Assembly (NCBI RefSeq): GCF_034522235.1
Contig: NZ_JAXHLN010000003.1
Span: 1,426,001 to 1,490,000, forward strand
DNA: 64,000 nucleotides
Direction of reading: 5' to 3'
Source: Thiohalophilus sp.
Lineage (GTDB): Bacteria; Pseudomonadota; Gammaproteobacteria; UBA6429; Thiohalophilaceae
Shown: positions 1 to 7,897 of the stretch, in pieces
How the letters are laid out: each line of letters starts with the position of its first letter
Numbering within the stretch: position 1 is the stretch's first letter
Translations under genes and position numbers: made by a program
Notes under the pieces: generated by a model
Told to the model about the DNA's origin: nothing
Seen by the model: only the letters and a program-made list of their open reading frames with translations
Databases searched by the model: none

Positions 1-298
1 GGGTGGTGGCGGTGGAGTGGTAAGGGCTCTTGTCGAGGTAGTTGGAGAGACCGAGCAATTCGCCGGGGGCAACTTCAAATTGCAGGTTGTCCTGACGACG
101 GATCCCGATGCGTCCCTCGATCAGCAAATAGAGTCTGCCCGGATAGGCATCGCCTTCCCGGAACAGGATAGCACCGCCCTCGAGCCGGTGTCGGGAGCCC
201 TTGCGTTGCAAGGCGCCCCGATCCTCGCCGGGCAAATCGCGCAGCAATGGCAAGGTACTCAGTTGTGTCTTGGCAGGATCGCCCATGCACTCGGTCAC
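1..298 (-). CDS. Cyclic nucleotide-binding domain protein, N-terminal part (runs off the left edge)
   Basis: The minus strand is open from a GTG at 298 (alternative in-frame ATG at 286) to the window edge, about 99 residues. The segments ILFREGD, LYLLIEGRIGI and EVAPGELLGLSNY are the beta-roll of a CAP-ED/cNMP-binding domain, starting about 30 residues from the N-terminus. Such domains sit at the N-terminus of Crp/Fnr regulators and of cNMP-CBS-nucleotidyltransferase signalling proteins. The part that would decide between them lies outside the window. Neither start has a strong Shine-Dalgarno. The opposite-strand frame over this region has no domain and is a shadow. Confidence 0.75.
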   Translation of the reverse strand, partial: MTECMGDPAKTQLSTLPLLRDLPGEDRGALQRKGSRHRLEGGAILFREGDAYPGRLYLLIEGRIGIRRQDNLQFEVAPGELLGLSNYLDKSPYHSTATT

Positions 299-364
299 CG
301 GTAATTTTAACTGAATATACTATACTGACAGAAACATGACCAAACCGGCCGCACAGGTGCCCGC

Positions 365-781
365 ATGTTTCTTTTCCCTGACAAACCGCTTCCCCCGGAT
401 CTGCAGGTGCTGCTGGATGCCGTCGGGTTGCTGGATATCAGTGAATTCAGGTTGTTTGAGCTGGCCTATGAGGCCTGGTATGGCGAGCCGGCGAGTCCTG
501 AAAAGCTGGAATGTGCGTTTGCCCGTTATATGTACCGGGAAGAGGTGCCTTTCTGGGTCCGGCATTACGCCCGGCGCGTATTAAAAGCCGCAGATCGACG
601 CCAGCTGGATACGTCAGTAATGGGCGGGGCTTGTTTGCCGGCAAGCCGCGCCGGATTACGCCGGGGACTGCGCCTGTTTTCAGGCCTGGTTTTCCTGCTG
701 GTGTTTCTCATCGTCCTCGCCAGCCACTCCCCTGAATGGATGCTGCTCGGCCAGGAGTGTCACTTCCCGCCCTGTTATTAA
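365..781 (+). CDS. Hypothetical protein with one C-terminal membrane segment
   Basis: A 138-residue protein of unknown family. The first 100 residues are soluble, with an acidic-hydrophobic helix-like start (PPDLQVLLDAVGLLDISEFRLFELAYEAWYGEP) followed by a basic stretch. Residues about 104-121 form one membrane segment, and a short tail contains two cysteines (QECHFPPCY). It looks like a small inner-membrane-anchored cytoplasmic protein. The Shine-Dalgarno is weak. An overlapping frame starting at 336 has lower-quality composition and was rejected. It is transcribed away from the cNMP-domain gene. No function is proposed. Confidence 0.6.
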   Translation: MFLFPDKPLPPDLQVLLDAVGLLDISEFRLFELAYEAWYGEPASPEKLECAFARYMYREEVPFWVRHYARRVLKAADRRQLDTSVMGGACLPASRAGLRRGLRLFSGLVFLLVFLIVLASHSPEWMLLGQECHFPPCY

Positions 782-1055
782 GACCACTACCTCGTAAGTG
801 TACGCAGGTTTTATAGCACTGAATGCGCTGAAAACAGCGGGATGAATAGCCGCTTTGGCGGTGGCAGGGTTGTTTCAGTGACTTCGACGATTATGACACG
901 GCTGTTTGTCAGAGCCGAAAAAATTCAATATAGCCAGTTCCGCTAAAGTCACGACGCGGGCGGATGACAAAGGCTGTTACCAGGCTGGTCGTATTGGCTT
1001 GAACGGTGTATTGTTGCCCGGGCAGACTTAGAATAATAATTCACGGGGGTTACCC

Positions 1056-1220
1056 ATGCTTGACTGGTTTTTTGTCCTGATTACCGCGTTGATCGCCTAT
1101 CACGGTCTGACGTATCGGGATGAAAGCGGGGAGACGGAGATTGGCCATCTGCTGTTCGGCTCCATCGCCCTGCTGTTCTGCGTGCGGGTGTTGCTGGTCG
1201 ATATTATCGGGGTTGTCTGA
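1056..1220 (+). CDS. Small two-helix inner-membrane protein (54 aa)
   Basis: The ATG at 1056 is preceded at good spacing by a GGGGG Shine-Dalgarno (1045-1049). The 54-residue product begins MLDWFFVLITALIAYHG and has two hydrophobic segments (about 4-17 and 31-50) joined by a charged loop (TYRDESGETEIG). The stop (1218-1220) lies 3 bp from the end of the convergent TPR gene. The codon use resembles the neighbours. Function is unknown. Confidence 0.6.
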   Translation: MLDWFFVLITALIAYHGLTYRDESGETEIGHLLFGSIALLFCVRVLLVDIIGVV

Positions 1221-1223
1221 AGC

Positions 1224-1802
1224 TCACATCTTGTAACTGCGCTGCTGTTCATCCTGTTCGGGATCGCGCAGTTTGCGTTCTTCTTCCGGTAGTGCCAGTT
1301 GTTCTTTCAGATAGCTGGCCCGATCGTCGATGGTCGGCGGTTTATCCGGCTGCAGCCTTAAAAAACGGGTGATCCAGCTGGGCCCGTCCGCCAGTTCCGG
1401 CATGAGTTCGAGCGCCTTTTCATAATCCTTGATCGCTTCTTCGAAGCGCCCCATGCGATCGTGCAGGATGCCGCGATTGGCATAGGTTGGGGCAAACTCG
1501 GGATCCTGTTCGATAGCCTGGTTGAACAGGGGAAGAGCCTTGTCGTATTGCTTGAGTTGCATGAGACTGCGCGCCTTGCCACGCAGGGCCGGTAACAGTT
1601 CACTGTTTTCCTGCAGCGCATGATCATATTCGGCAATGGCGTCGTCAAAACGGCCGTCTTCAAAATGGCGGCTGGCCGCCTCGTAGGCCTTCTCGCCGGG
1701 CACATGTTCGCGCGCCAGCCCTTCGTAGACCATCCAGCCCAGCCAGAGCAGTCCCAGGCCGATAGCGAGCATTTTAAGGGTGCGGTAAACCGGATCATCC
1801 AT
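1224..1802 (-). CDS. Membrane-anchored tetratricopeptide-repeat protein
   Basis: 192 residues. An N-terminal membrane segment (about 9-27, MLAIGLGLLWLGWMVYEGL) is followed by three TPR units at roughly 36-69, 70-103 and 104-137, for example YANRGILHDRMGRFEEAIKDYEKALELMP. The tail is charged and proline-rich. TPR domains are protein-protein interaction scaffolds; the partner is unknown. The start overlaps the end of the upstream small membrane-protein gene by 8 bp, so the two are probably translationally coupled, and both follow the symporter gene on the same strand. Confidence 0.8.
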   Translation of the reverse strand: MDDPVYRTLKMLAIGLGLLWLGWMVYEGLAREHVPGEKAYEAASRHFEDGRFDDAIAEYDHALQENSELLPALRGKARSLMQLKQYDKALPLFNQAIEQDPEFAPTYANRGILHDRMGRFEEAIKDYEKALELMPELADGPSWITRFLRLQPDKPPTIDDRASYLKEQLALPEEERKLRDPEQDEQQRSYKM

Positions 1803-2037
1803 TGGTCGGTAGTCCTGTGATTTGCAGATTAAACAGGAAAGAAAATATCAGGCAGAGAAAAATACTAAGAAACCGGGCGCGATTGAGCTGCCCGTCGATC
1901 TCCGCCTGGCTCAATTTGGTTTTGGTCTTGCGTTGCAGACGCCGTACGCTGAACACCCAGATCAGTTTGCTGACGGGAATAAACAGCAGGCCGGCAAGTA
2001 CCAGTACTGAGATAATAAAATAGAGCATACGCATCAC
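1795..2037 (-). CDS. Small hypothetical membrane protein (80 aa)
   Basis: Two membrane segments (about 5-27 and 57-74) flank a basic amphipathic linker (RRLQRKTKTKLSQAEIDGQLNRAR). It overlaps the downstream TPR gene by 8 bp, which suggests one operon. It lies downstream of the symporter on the same strand but beyond a strong terminator (2071-2095), so it probably has its own promoter or depends on read-through. Family not recognised. Confidence 0.65.
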   Translation of the reverse strand: MMRMLYFIISVLVLAGLLFIPVSKLIWVFSVRRLQRKTKTKLSQAEIDGQLNRARFLSIFLCLIFSFLFNLQITGLPTNG

Positions 2038-2070
2038 ATCGTATTACAAAAATCGGGAAGGGGAAAGAAA

Positions 2071-2095
2071 AAGGGAGGGCCAAAAGCCCTCCCTT
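2071..2095 (-). terminator. Rho-independent terminator of the sodium/solute symporter gene
   Basis: A perfect 10-bp stem AAGGGAGGGC / GCCCTCCCTT with a 5-nt loop. On the minus strand it is followed by TTTTCTTTCC. It starts 22 bp after the symporter stop. Confidence 0.85.
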
Positions 2096-2117
2096 TGTCT
2101 GTTGCCTGTAATGAAGT

Positions 2118-4073
2118 TTACGGTTTATCCACGTCCATATGAATATCGCCGATGTCTTCATGCAGGACTTCGACTTCCTTCTTGGGAACGGTCGACATTT
2201 CCATCTTGTAGGCCAGGAACCACATCATGAACACGCCCAGTGCCCACCACAGAATCTGCCAGGCCCAGATAGAGGGCATGCCAAACAGCCAGGTGCTGGG
2301 ATCGTTCGGGTTGCCGAAGATGGTGTTGCCGATCACCGCACCTGGGCCGATGCCGAAGAAGAACCAGACCAGGGTGATGATCCAGGCCGTCGGTACCAGC
2401 TTCTTCTTGGCGGCCGGGATGGTGGCATGTTCGCGCAGGAAGCTGTGGTAGGTCATCTTGTGGTCATGGTCTGCCTTGTTCTGGGTGAAGAAGGAGACAA
2501 TGACGGCAATGCCCAGGTTAAAGATGATACCCCAGCCGGCGGAGTGGATGGTCCACGGCCAGCGGCCCCACGGCATGAGATCCGCGCCGATTTTCTCGGT
2601 CAGGGTCACGGCGATGAGACCGGCGATCAGCCCCAGCACAACACCCTGGCGGGTCAGCCACGGGAAGTAGCAGACCGCCATCAGCGCCGGCCACATCTGG
2701 AAGCCGTAGGCCACTGCCAGACCACCGAGCAGCACCAGGGCATCAGTTGCGGTAGTTGCGACCGCCAGAGCTGCCAGCACGATGATGGCCACACCGATCC
2801 GGCCCCACAGTTTCTGCTGGGCATGGGTGGCGTTGGGCAGCACATAGCGCTTGAGCAGGTCGCGGGTCAGCATGCCGCCGGCGGTGGACATGTAGGCCGC
2901 GCCGGTGGACTGCATGGCCGCCAGTGCACAGACCGCCAGCAGGCCGGCAAACCAGGGCGTCGCTTCACCCAGCAGATAGATATACTGGGGTATCAGCATG
3001 CCCTGTTTGCCCTCGGAGTCCATCAGGTCGACACCGTGCAGGCCTTCGGCCATGGCGTTATTGACCAATTCCGGATGGGCGGCGAGGAACGCCGTATCGG
3101 CACCCAGGAAGTGGCCCCCCAGGCCCTGAATGGCGGTGAAGACCATCAGGATGATGCCGATCCCGAAGGACGAGGCCCAGACCTGTTGCGGGGCGAACGG
3201 CTTCGGATTGTGGTTGGAGAAGGCCCACATGGAGAACGCCGGCGAGGACTGGATCCCCATCAGCGCGAACATGTAGGTCAGCACCATAATCGCGGTCCAG
3301 GCGCCGCCGACCGGGTTTTCCACCCCGAGTCCCGAGACGAACTGAATCACGCCGGGAATCGCAATGTAGTGACTGTAGCCCGCCGGTGTTCGCGTCTCAT
3401 CAAACTGCGACAGGGCCGCGATCCCGTCGTTGAGGCGATCCCAGCCGCCGACATAATTGAGCGCAATAAGACCAATGGCGACGATCCCCACCGCCAGCAT
3501 AATGGCCTGCAGGGTATCCACATAGGCCACCGCGCGCAGCCCGCCGGAGGCGACGTAGATCAGCACCACCGCGGACAACAGCCACATCCCGACTTCGACG
3601 CCCAGCATACCGTCGGTCAGCACGTTGAACAGGAAGCCGGAAGCGCGCAGCTGCAGACCCAGATAGGGGACCGAGAAGATCAGGGCGACCAGTACAACAA
3701 GTAACCGGATCGAATCGGTCTTGAAATAGTTGGCGAACATTTCCCCCGGTGTCACAAAGCCAAAGCGTTTGCCCAGGATCCATTGCCGCTTGAGGAACAG
3801 CACCCCGGTGAAGGGAATGGTAATGGCATAGAACGAGGCGTAGGCATACTGGAACCCGTCGCGATACAGCAGTCCGGGGTGGCCCATGAAGGTCCAGCCG
3901 GAGAAGGATGTTGCCGTTGCAGCCAGTACAAAAACCCACAACGAAATACTTCGTCCTGCGATGAAGTAGTCCGACGCGGTTTTGGCGGTCATTGCACCCC
4001 TGATACCCCAGAAGATGCAGTAACCCCAGTACAGTGCAACGAATATGAATAGCCAAATAATTTTCGCATCCAT
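2118..4073 (-). CDS. Sodium:solute symporter (SSS/SLC5 family)
   Basis: A 651-residue polytopic protein with about 13-14 membrane segments. SSS-family signatures include SDYFIAGRSISLWVFVLAATATSFSGWTFMG near the N-terminus, YVASGGLRAVAYVDTLQAIML in the middle and AAMQSTGAAYMSTAGGMLTRDL in the later core. It should couple Na+ entry to uptake of a small organic solute across the inner membrane. The substrate cannot be read from sequence. A GGGGG Shine-Dalgarno lies just upstream of the ATG at 4073. The C-terminal tail after residue 570 is longer than in minimal members, with extra membrane segments and an acidic end (VEVLHEDIGDIHMDVDKP). Confidence 0.9.
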   Translation of the reverse strand: MDAKIIWLFIFVALYWGYCIFWGIRGAMTAKTASDYFIAGRSISLWVFVLAATATSFSGWTFMGHPGLLYRDGFQYAYASFYAITIPFTGVLFLKRQWILGKRFGFVTPGEMFANYFKTDSIRLLVVLVALIFSVPYLGLQLRASGFLFNVLTDGMLGVEVGMWLLSAVVLIYVASGGLRAVAYVDTLQAIMLAVGIVAIGLIALNYVGGWDRLNDGIAALSQFDETRTPAGYSHYIAIPGVIQFVSGLGVENPVGGAWTAIMVLTYMFALMGIQSSPAFSMWAFSNHNPKPFAPQQVWASSFGIGIILMVFTAIQGLGGHFLGADTAFLAAHPELVNNAMAEGLHGVDLMDSEGKQGMLIPQYIYLLGEATPWFAGLLAVCALAAMQSTGAAYMSTAGGMLTRDLLKRYVLPNATHAQQKLWGRIGVAIIVLAALAVATTATDALVLLGGLAVAYGFQMWPALMAVCYFPWLTRQGVVLGLIAGLIAVTLTEKIGADLMPWGRWPWTIHSAGWGIIFNLGIAVIVSFFTQNKADHDHKMTYHSFLREHATIPAAKKKLVPTAWIITLVWFFFGIGPGAVIGNTIFGNPNDPSTWLFGMPSIWAWQILWWALGVFMMWFLAYKMEMSTVPKKEVEVLHEDIGDIHMDVDKP

Positions 4074-4435
4074 ATTACGTTACCCCCTTTTATAGTAGGT
4101 ATGGTGGATTGTTGTTGTTCAAGGACCGTTGCAGTCCGAATTTTCTGCCTTAACTATGCACATCCCTGGGGCAAAAGTAAAAGCCATAGTGCATGATTCA
4201 ACATTAGCAGTTATTTCGCAATCCCCCAGCAATAATTAACAAGCGGTTAAGTATTTCGGAAAATTGTAATGTACTAATACTTTGTGGCGGATGAAGGTGT
4301 TTGCGGCAAGTCGGGGAAGGACTTCACAAAACAGCAACTTGCAAATGGATGCGAATACGGGGTTGGCAACGCTATCCGGAGAAGCTTTGGCGGACCACCC
4401 GGCAAAGTCGGTTGAACCCGATAAGGCTGTAATCG
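4074..4435. other. AT-richer spacer upstream of the symporter gene
   Basis: About 360 bp without a convincing gene. It holds the symporter Shine-Dalgarno and presumably its promoter. A 6-bp inverted repeat ATGCAC (4156-4161) / GTGCAT (4189-4194) is a weak operator candidate. A 79-codon open frame on the minus strand (4236-4475) overlaps the next gene and has no protein-like features. Confidence 0.5.
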
Positions 4436-4888
4436 TTAACTCGCCGTATCCCGGGCCTTGAACAGTGTTTGCCACCAGCGGCGACGATTACCCGGCGGTG
4501 GTAAGGCGGCCTTGAGATCAACCGGCTTGATCAACGACAGCACCCAGCCGGGTAGCGGGGGATTGTTGCTGAAGCCGCAGGAGACACCGAGATTGTTGGG
4601 ATCGTAGATTTTTATAAAGCCCGGATCGTCCGGCTGGTCGACATAAACAATGCCGCAGTAATCCTCGTCATGTTCGGTGCGCAACAATTTGTCGATTTCA
4701 TTAATAAAGGTGTCGAGTTGTCGGGTATCGACGGGTTGTTCCGGCGGGACTTCGCCCACGGCATAGATGTACCAGGCCTTCTCCTGATTGCGCAGGGTTT
4801 GCCATAACTGATCCAGCTGCGGCCAGCGCAGCATGCTGGTGAAGCTGCCGCGAAAGGCCTGCAGGTATGTGGGCTGTGATTCTGTCAT
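4436..4888 (-). CDS. Conserved-looking hypothetical protein
   Basis: 150 residues from the ATG at 4888 (MTESQPTYLQAF); an upstream ATG at 4909 is possible but less likely. It is soluble and rich in Trp, Asp and Pro (YIYAVGEVPPEQPVD, DEDYCGIVYVDQPDDPGFIKIYDPNNLGVSCGFSNNPPLPGWVLS), which suggests a compact globular fold. The C-terminus is basic (GNRRRWWQTLFKARD). It sits between gluQRS and the symporter, on the same strand as both. Family not recognised. Confidence 0.65.
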   Translation of the reverse strand: MTESQPTYLQAFRGSFTSMLRWPQLDQLWQTLRNQEKAWYIYAVGEVPPEQPVDTRQLDTFINEIDKLLRTEHDEDYCGIVYVDQPDDPGFIKIYDPNNLGVSCGFSNNPPLPGWVLSLIKPVDLKAALPPPGNRRRWWQTLFKARDTAS

Positions 4889-4979
4889 ACGTTTCCTTAA
4901 TATCAGCATTACGGATGGAATTTTAACATTAAATCAGACGACCGGCGTCCGGGATCCTTACTGCAGAAGCGGCGAGCGA

Positions 4980-5954
4980 TCAACGTTCCGGAACAGAAAG
5001 AGGGTTATCGGGTTCATAGTGGCCTGTGCCGCTCGTCGGTATCTGAACCGGCGACCAGTTACCGATCGCCCAGTCCCAGAAACCCTGCAAACTGCCATGT
5101 TGAATCTCTTCGGGGACCGGATGACCGAGAAACTGCATGGCGTTGACGAGCGGGACAAGCGGTTGCCCGGGAGGGAGCGGTTTTGCGCCGGTTTGTTTGC
5201 TCAGTTTTTGCCCATCGGGGCCCAGTACCACCGGCAGATGCGCATAATCCGGTGAGCGCAGGCCCAGTTGCTGTTGCACATGGATCTGGCGGGGCGTCGA
5301 ATCCAGCAGATCGCTGCCGCGCATCACCTCGGTCATTCCCTGTTCGGCATCATCCAGGGCGACCGCCAGCTGATAGGAGATATAGCCGTCGGCCCGGCGC
5401 AGCACAAAATCGCCGACCTCTTTTCCAAGCTCGCAGATCTGCGTCCCCTGCAGGCGATCGGTAAATTCAATCAGCGTGTCTGTCGTCAGTAGGCGTATGG
5501 CATGTCGCTCCTGACAGGGAAAGCGGCGCGAACGGCAGGTACCGGGATAAATCAACGGTCCCGGGTTATCCCCCTGCAGCTCACGCAACTGACGTCGGGT
5601 GCAGGTGCAGGGGTAGGTAAGATGTTGATGTTGTAACTGGGCCAGCGCCTCGGCATAGATTGATTGTTGCCGACTCTGGTAACGGAGGTCATCCCACTCG
5701 AAGCCATATGCGCCAAGCAACGCAATGATCGCCTCGGCCGCGCCTTCCACCTCGCGTGGCGGATCGATGTCCTCGATTCGCAACCACCACTGTCCCCCCT
5801 GCTGCCGGGCCTGCAGATAACTGCCCACAGCGGCGATCAGCGAGCCGAAATGGAGCGGGCCGGTGGGGGAAGGCGCGAAGCGCCCTCTATAAAAAAAGGG
5901 ACGAGGGCCGAGGGACGAGTGACGAGGAGAAGAGGAAGATTGCGTGTCAGTCAT
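4980..5954 (-). CDS. gluQRS: Glutamyl-Q tRNA(Asp) synthetase
   Basis: 324 residues. The enzyme attaches glutamate to queuosine at the wobble position of tRNA(Asp). It resembles the catalytic core of GluRS without the anticodon-binding domain, as expected for this length. Visible are YRGRFAPSPTGPLHFGS (HIGH-type motif), the zinc-site pattern CTC...Y...C around residues 116-140 (PCTCTRRQ and IYPGTCRSR), and KLSKQ in place of KMSKS. The first about 20 residues are Ser/Pro/Arg-rich and are encoded by a copy of the CTCGTCC-type repeat (5898-5935), so the N-terminal extension is probably not functional. No other ATG lies before the conserved core. With queF in the same window it supports an active queuosine pathway. 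Confidence 0.92.
   Translation of the reverse strand: MTDTQSSSSPRHSSLGPRPFFYRGRFAPSPTGPLHFGSLIAAVGSYLQARQQGGQWWLRIEDIDPPREVEGAAEAIIALLGAYGFEWDDLRYQSRQQSIYAEALAQLQHQHLTYPCTCTRRQLRELQGDNPGPLIYPGTCRSRRFPCQERHAIRLLTTDTLIEFTDRLQGTQICELGKEVGDFVLRRADGYISYQLAVALDDAEQGMTEVMRGSDLLDSTPRQIHVQQQLGLRSPDYAHLPVVLGPDGQKLSKQTGAKPLPPGQPLVPLVNAMQFLGHPVPEEIQHGSLQGFWDWAIGNWSPVQIPTSGTGHYEPDNPLSVPER
5898..5935 (-). repeat. CTCGTCC-family heptamer repeat inside the 5' end of gluQRS
   Basis: The plus strand reads GGGACGAGGGCCGAGGGACG and onward, the complement of the CTCGTCC heptamers found elsewhere in the window. It encodes roughly residues 7-19 of gluQRS. It forms an inverted pair with the copy at 6014-6048. Confidence 0.75.
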
Positions 5955-6013
5955 GTCGGAAGATGCTGATTCATCGTTGAGCGCGAATTACACACCGGAA
6001 TGAAACAGGTTGT

Positions 6014-6048
6014 TTCCCTCGTTACTCGTCCCTCGTCACTCGGACCTG
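6014..6048 (+). repeat. CTCGTCC-family heptamer repeat between nitroreductase and gluQRS
   Basis: Reads CCTCGTTACTCGTCCCTCGT and onward, and ends one base before the nitroreductase stop codon (6049-6051). A flanking 7-bp inverted repeat, AACAGGT (6004-6010) / ACCTGTT (6044-6050), encloses it. Confidence 0.75.
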
Positions 6049-6720
6049 TTACTTATACCACCGGGTAAATTCGTCGACGGCCAATCGCTCAAGGCGATAC
6101 TGGTTGATTGGGTGATCAGGATCGGCGTAACCGAGGGCCATGCCGCAGACGACCTGTAAATCGGTCGGAAGATCGAGCTGCTGGCGGACGATGTCCGGGT
6201 ACTCGGCCAGCGAGGCCTGGGGGCAGGTGTCCAGGCCAAGGCCCTTGGCGGCGATCATGACGTTCTGGATGAACATTCCCATGTCCAGCCAGGAACCCTT
6301 TTCCAGTCGGGCATCGATCAAAAACAACAGGCCGACGGGGGCGTCGAAAAACCGGTAGTTGCGATACCAGGCGGCTTTCTGTTTGTCGCGATCCTCGCGG
6401 CCGATATCCAGCGCCTGATACAGGGCCAGGCCACAGGCTTTACGCCGATCCTTGTAAGGTGACACCCATTCGCGCGGGTAATACTGGTAATCGGGGTTCT
6501 CTTTCTGGCTGCTGTCGCGGGCCTTAATAATAGTATCGCCGAGTTGACGCTTGGTGTCGCCCTGGACGACGCAGACCTGCCAGGGCTGGGTGTTGACCCC
6601 GGAAGGCGCCCAGCGGGCGGTATCCAGTATCGCCTCGATCGTTTCGCGCGCCACCGGTTTGTCCAGATAGGCGCGGATGGAATGGCGCTGGCGAATCGCT
6701 TCATAAACGGCTACAGACAT
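6049..6720 (-). CDS. Nitroreductase-family FMN oxidoreductase
   Basis: 223 residues. The N-terminal RQRHSIRAYLDKPV is the FMN-phosphate-binding start of the nitroreductase fold. It is followed by WAPSGVNTQPWQVCVV, and near the C-terminus by GLGLDTCPQASLAEYPDIVRQQLDLP and VCGMALGYADPDHPINQYR. Members are NAD(P)H-dependent flavoenzymes acting on nitroaromatics, quinones or flavins; the physiological substrate is unknown. It lies downstream of the dksA-type gene on the same strand, separated by a terminator and a repeat-rich spacer, so it is probably transcribed separately. Confidence 0.88.
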   Translation of the reverse strand: MSVAVYEAIRQRHSIRAYLDKPVARETIEAILDTARWAPSGVNTQPWQVCVVQGDTKRQLGDTIIKARDSSQKENPDYQYYPREWVSPYKDRRKACGLALYQALDIGREDRDKQKAAWYRNYRFFDAPVGLLFLIDARLEKGSWLDMGMFIQNVMIAAKGLGLDTCPQASLAEYPDIVRQQLDLPTDLQVVCGMALGYADPDHPINQYRLERLAVDEFTRWYK

Positions 6721-6760
6721 GTCACAGATACCAGGTTCGAGTAAAAATGATTATCGGTAA

Positions 6761-6959
6761 ATTAACGCAAAGGACGCGGAGGCGCAAAGGCGCGGAGAAG
6801 ATAAATTTTTCTGTTCGTCCCGGGTATTGAAATTGTGTATTCCAGGATGCCGCACTCCTGCGCTGACAACACAAGAAACAGATTTTAAATCTCTGCGTCT
6901 TTGCACCCAAACGACGGGCATAAACGGCTCCGCGAACTCCGCGTTTGTGATCAAAACGG
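6761..6959. repeat. Inverted pair of CGCAGAG/CGCAAAG-type repeats
   Basis: The left arm 6761-6802 carries ACGCAAAGGACGCGGAGGCG. The right arm 6885-6959 carries its approximate complement (CTCTGCGTCTTTGCA and CTCCGCGAACTCCGCGTTTG). Arms of short-period repeats flank a spacer of about 80 bp. The family recurs at 25619-25656 and 30282-30453. Confidence 0.65.
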
Positions 6960-6975
6960 TGAAAAGAGAGGTAAA

Positions 6976-6996
6976 AAAGGGGCCGGTGGCCCCTTT
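6976..6996 (-). terminator. Rho-independent terminator of the dksA-type gene
   Basis: The stem AAAGGGGCC / GGCCCCTTT has a 3-nt loop. On the minus strand it is followed by TTTTTTACC. It starts 5 bp after the stop codon. Confidence 0.85.
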
Positions 6997-7001
6997 GTTG
7001 G

Positions 7002-7667
7002 TTATGCGCGGGTACGTTCCCGGATTTCATCCAGGCTCTTGCAGTCGATACAGAGCGTGGCGGTGGGGCGGGCTTCGAGACGCCGTACGCCGATTTCAAT
7101 ACCGCACTCTTCACAGTAACCGTACTCGCCGTTTTCCAGGTTGACCAGCGACTCGTCGATCTTCTTGATCAACTTGCGTTCGCGATCCCGGGTGCGCAGC
7201 TCCATGGCGAAATCCGACTCCTGGCTGGCGCGATCGTTGGGATCCGGGAAGTTGGCGGCCTCATCCTGCATGTGATGCACAGTCCGGTCCACTTCCTCCA
7301 TCAGCTCGCGTTTCCAGTTTTGCAATATTTCACGAAAGTGCTGCGACATCGGCTCGTTCATGTACTCCTCGCCCTTTTTTATCGGGTAGGGCGTAATCTC
7401 ACCGGCATGTTCGGTAACCGACTTGCGCGGAGCCTTCTTTTTAGCGGTTTTCTTCGCGGTTTTCTTCGCGGTCTTTTTGGCGCTGGGCTTTTTCTTGGTT
7501 ACCGCCTTTTTCCTGGCCGTTGACTTCTTCGCGGCGGTCTTCTTTTTGGCCGCGGTTTTCTTTTTCGCCGTGGATTTTTTCGCGGCGGTCTTTTTCCTGG
7601 TGATTTTTTTCTTCGCCGTCGCTTTCTTGGCGGTCTTCTTCTTCGCGGTCTTTTTCTTTGCGGCCAT
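7002..7667 (-). CDS. dksA: DksA-type RNA polymerase-binding factor with a Lys/Ala-rich histone-like N-terminal tail
   Basis: 221 residues from the ATG at 7667, which has an AGGAGA Shine-Dalgarno 9 nt upstream; an open frame extends further upstream but without a ribosome site. Residues 1-83 are almost only Lys, Ala, Thr and Arg (repeats such as TAKKKTA and AAKKST). Residues about 100-221 are a complete DksA: coiled-coil tip DPNDRASQESDFAMELR with the conserved Asp142, Asp145 and Ala147, and a C4 zinc finger (Cys185, 188, 206, 209). DksA inserts into the RNA polymerase secondary channel and works with ppGpp. E. coli DksA is 151 aa, so the basic tail is an addition that could bind nucleic acid. 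That last point is inference. Confidence 0.9.
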   Translation of the reverse strand: MAAKKKTAKKKTAKKATAKKKITRKKTAAKKSTAKKKTAAKKKTAAKKSTARKKAVTKKKPSAKKTAKKTAKKTAKKKAPRKSVTEHAGEITPYPIKKGEEYMNEPMSQHFREILQNWKRELMEEVDRTVHHMQDEAANFPDPNDRASQESDFAMELRTRDRERKLIKKIDESLVNLENGEYGYCEECGIEIGVRRLEARPTATLCIDCKSLDEIRERTRA

Positions 7668-7897
7668 GTGCAATTGTCTCCTGGCGGACACTCTTCCGTA
7701 AAAATAACGCGCTTTTCTACCAGAATCCGCTCCGGGGTGCAATAAAGCCGGCGCTTCCCGGTGCGGTTTTTTTGATCCGCGAGGCCAGGGAAATGTTTAA
7801 CCGCATGAAATTCATGGAAATGTGCCGGCCGTGACAGGTGGCAAAAGCGCCGCTTTCAGGTAAGCTGGCGCGCTTTTGGAGCAGCGAGCAAAGAACG

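Noticed and set aside
785-1055. Possible gene or regulatory RNA between the first two small genes
   Set aside because: No frame, terminator or known riboswitch pattern; only a small GCCGC/GCGGT-type stem.
2139-3704. 521-codon open frame antisense to the symporter gene
   Set aside because: It mirrors the codon structure of the real gene; composition rich in Gly, Arg, Gln and His with no domain, signal or ribosome site.
4236-4475. 79-codon minus-strand frame downstream of the 4436-4888 gene
   Set aside because: Overlaps that gene, has no ribosome site and no protein-like pattern.
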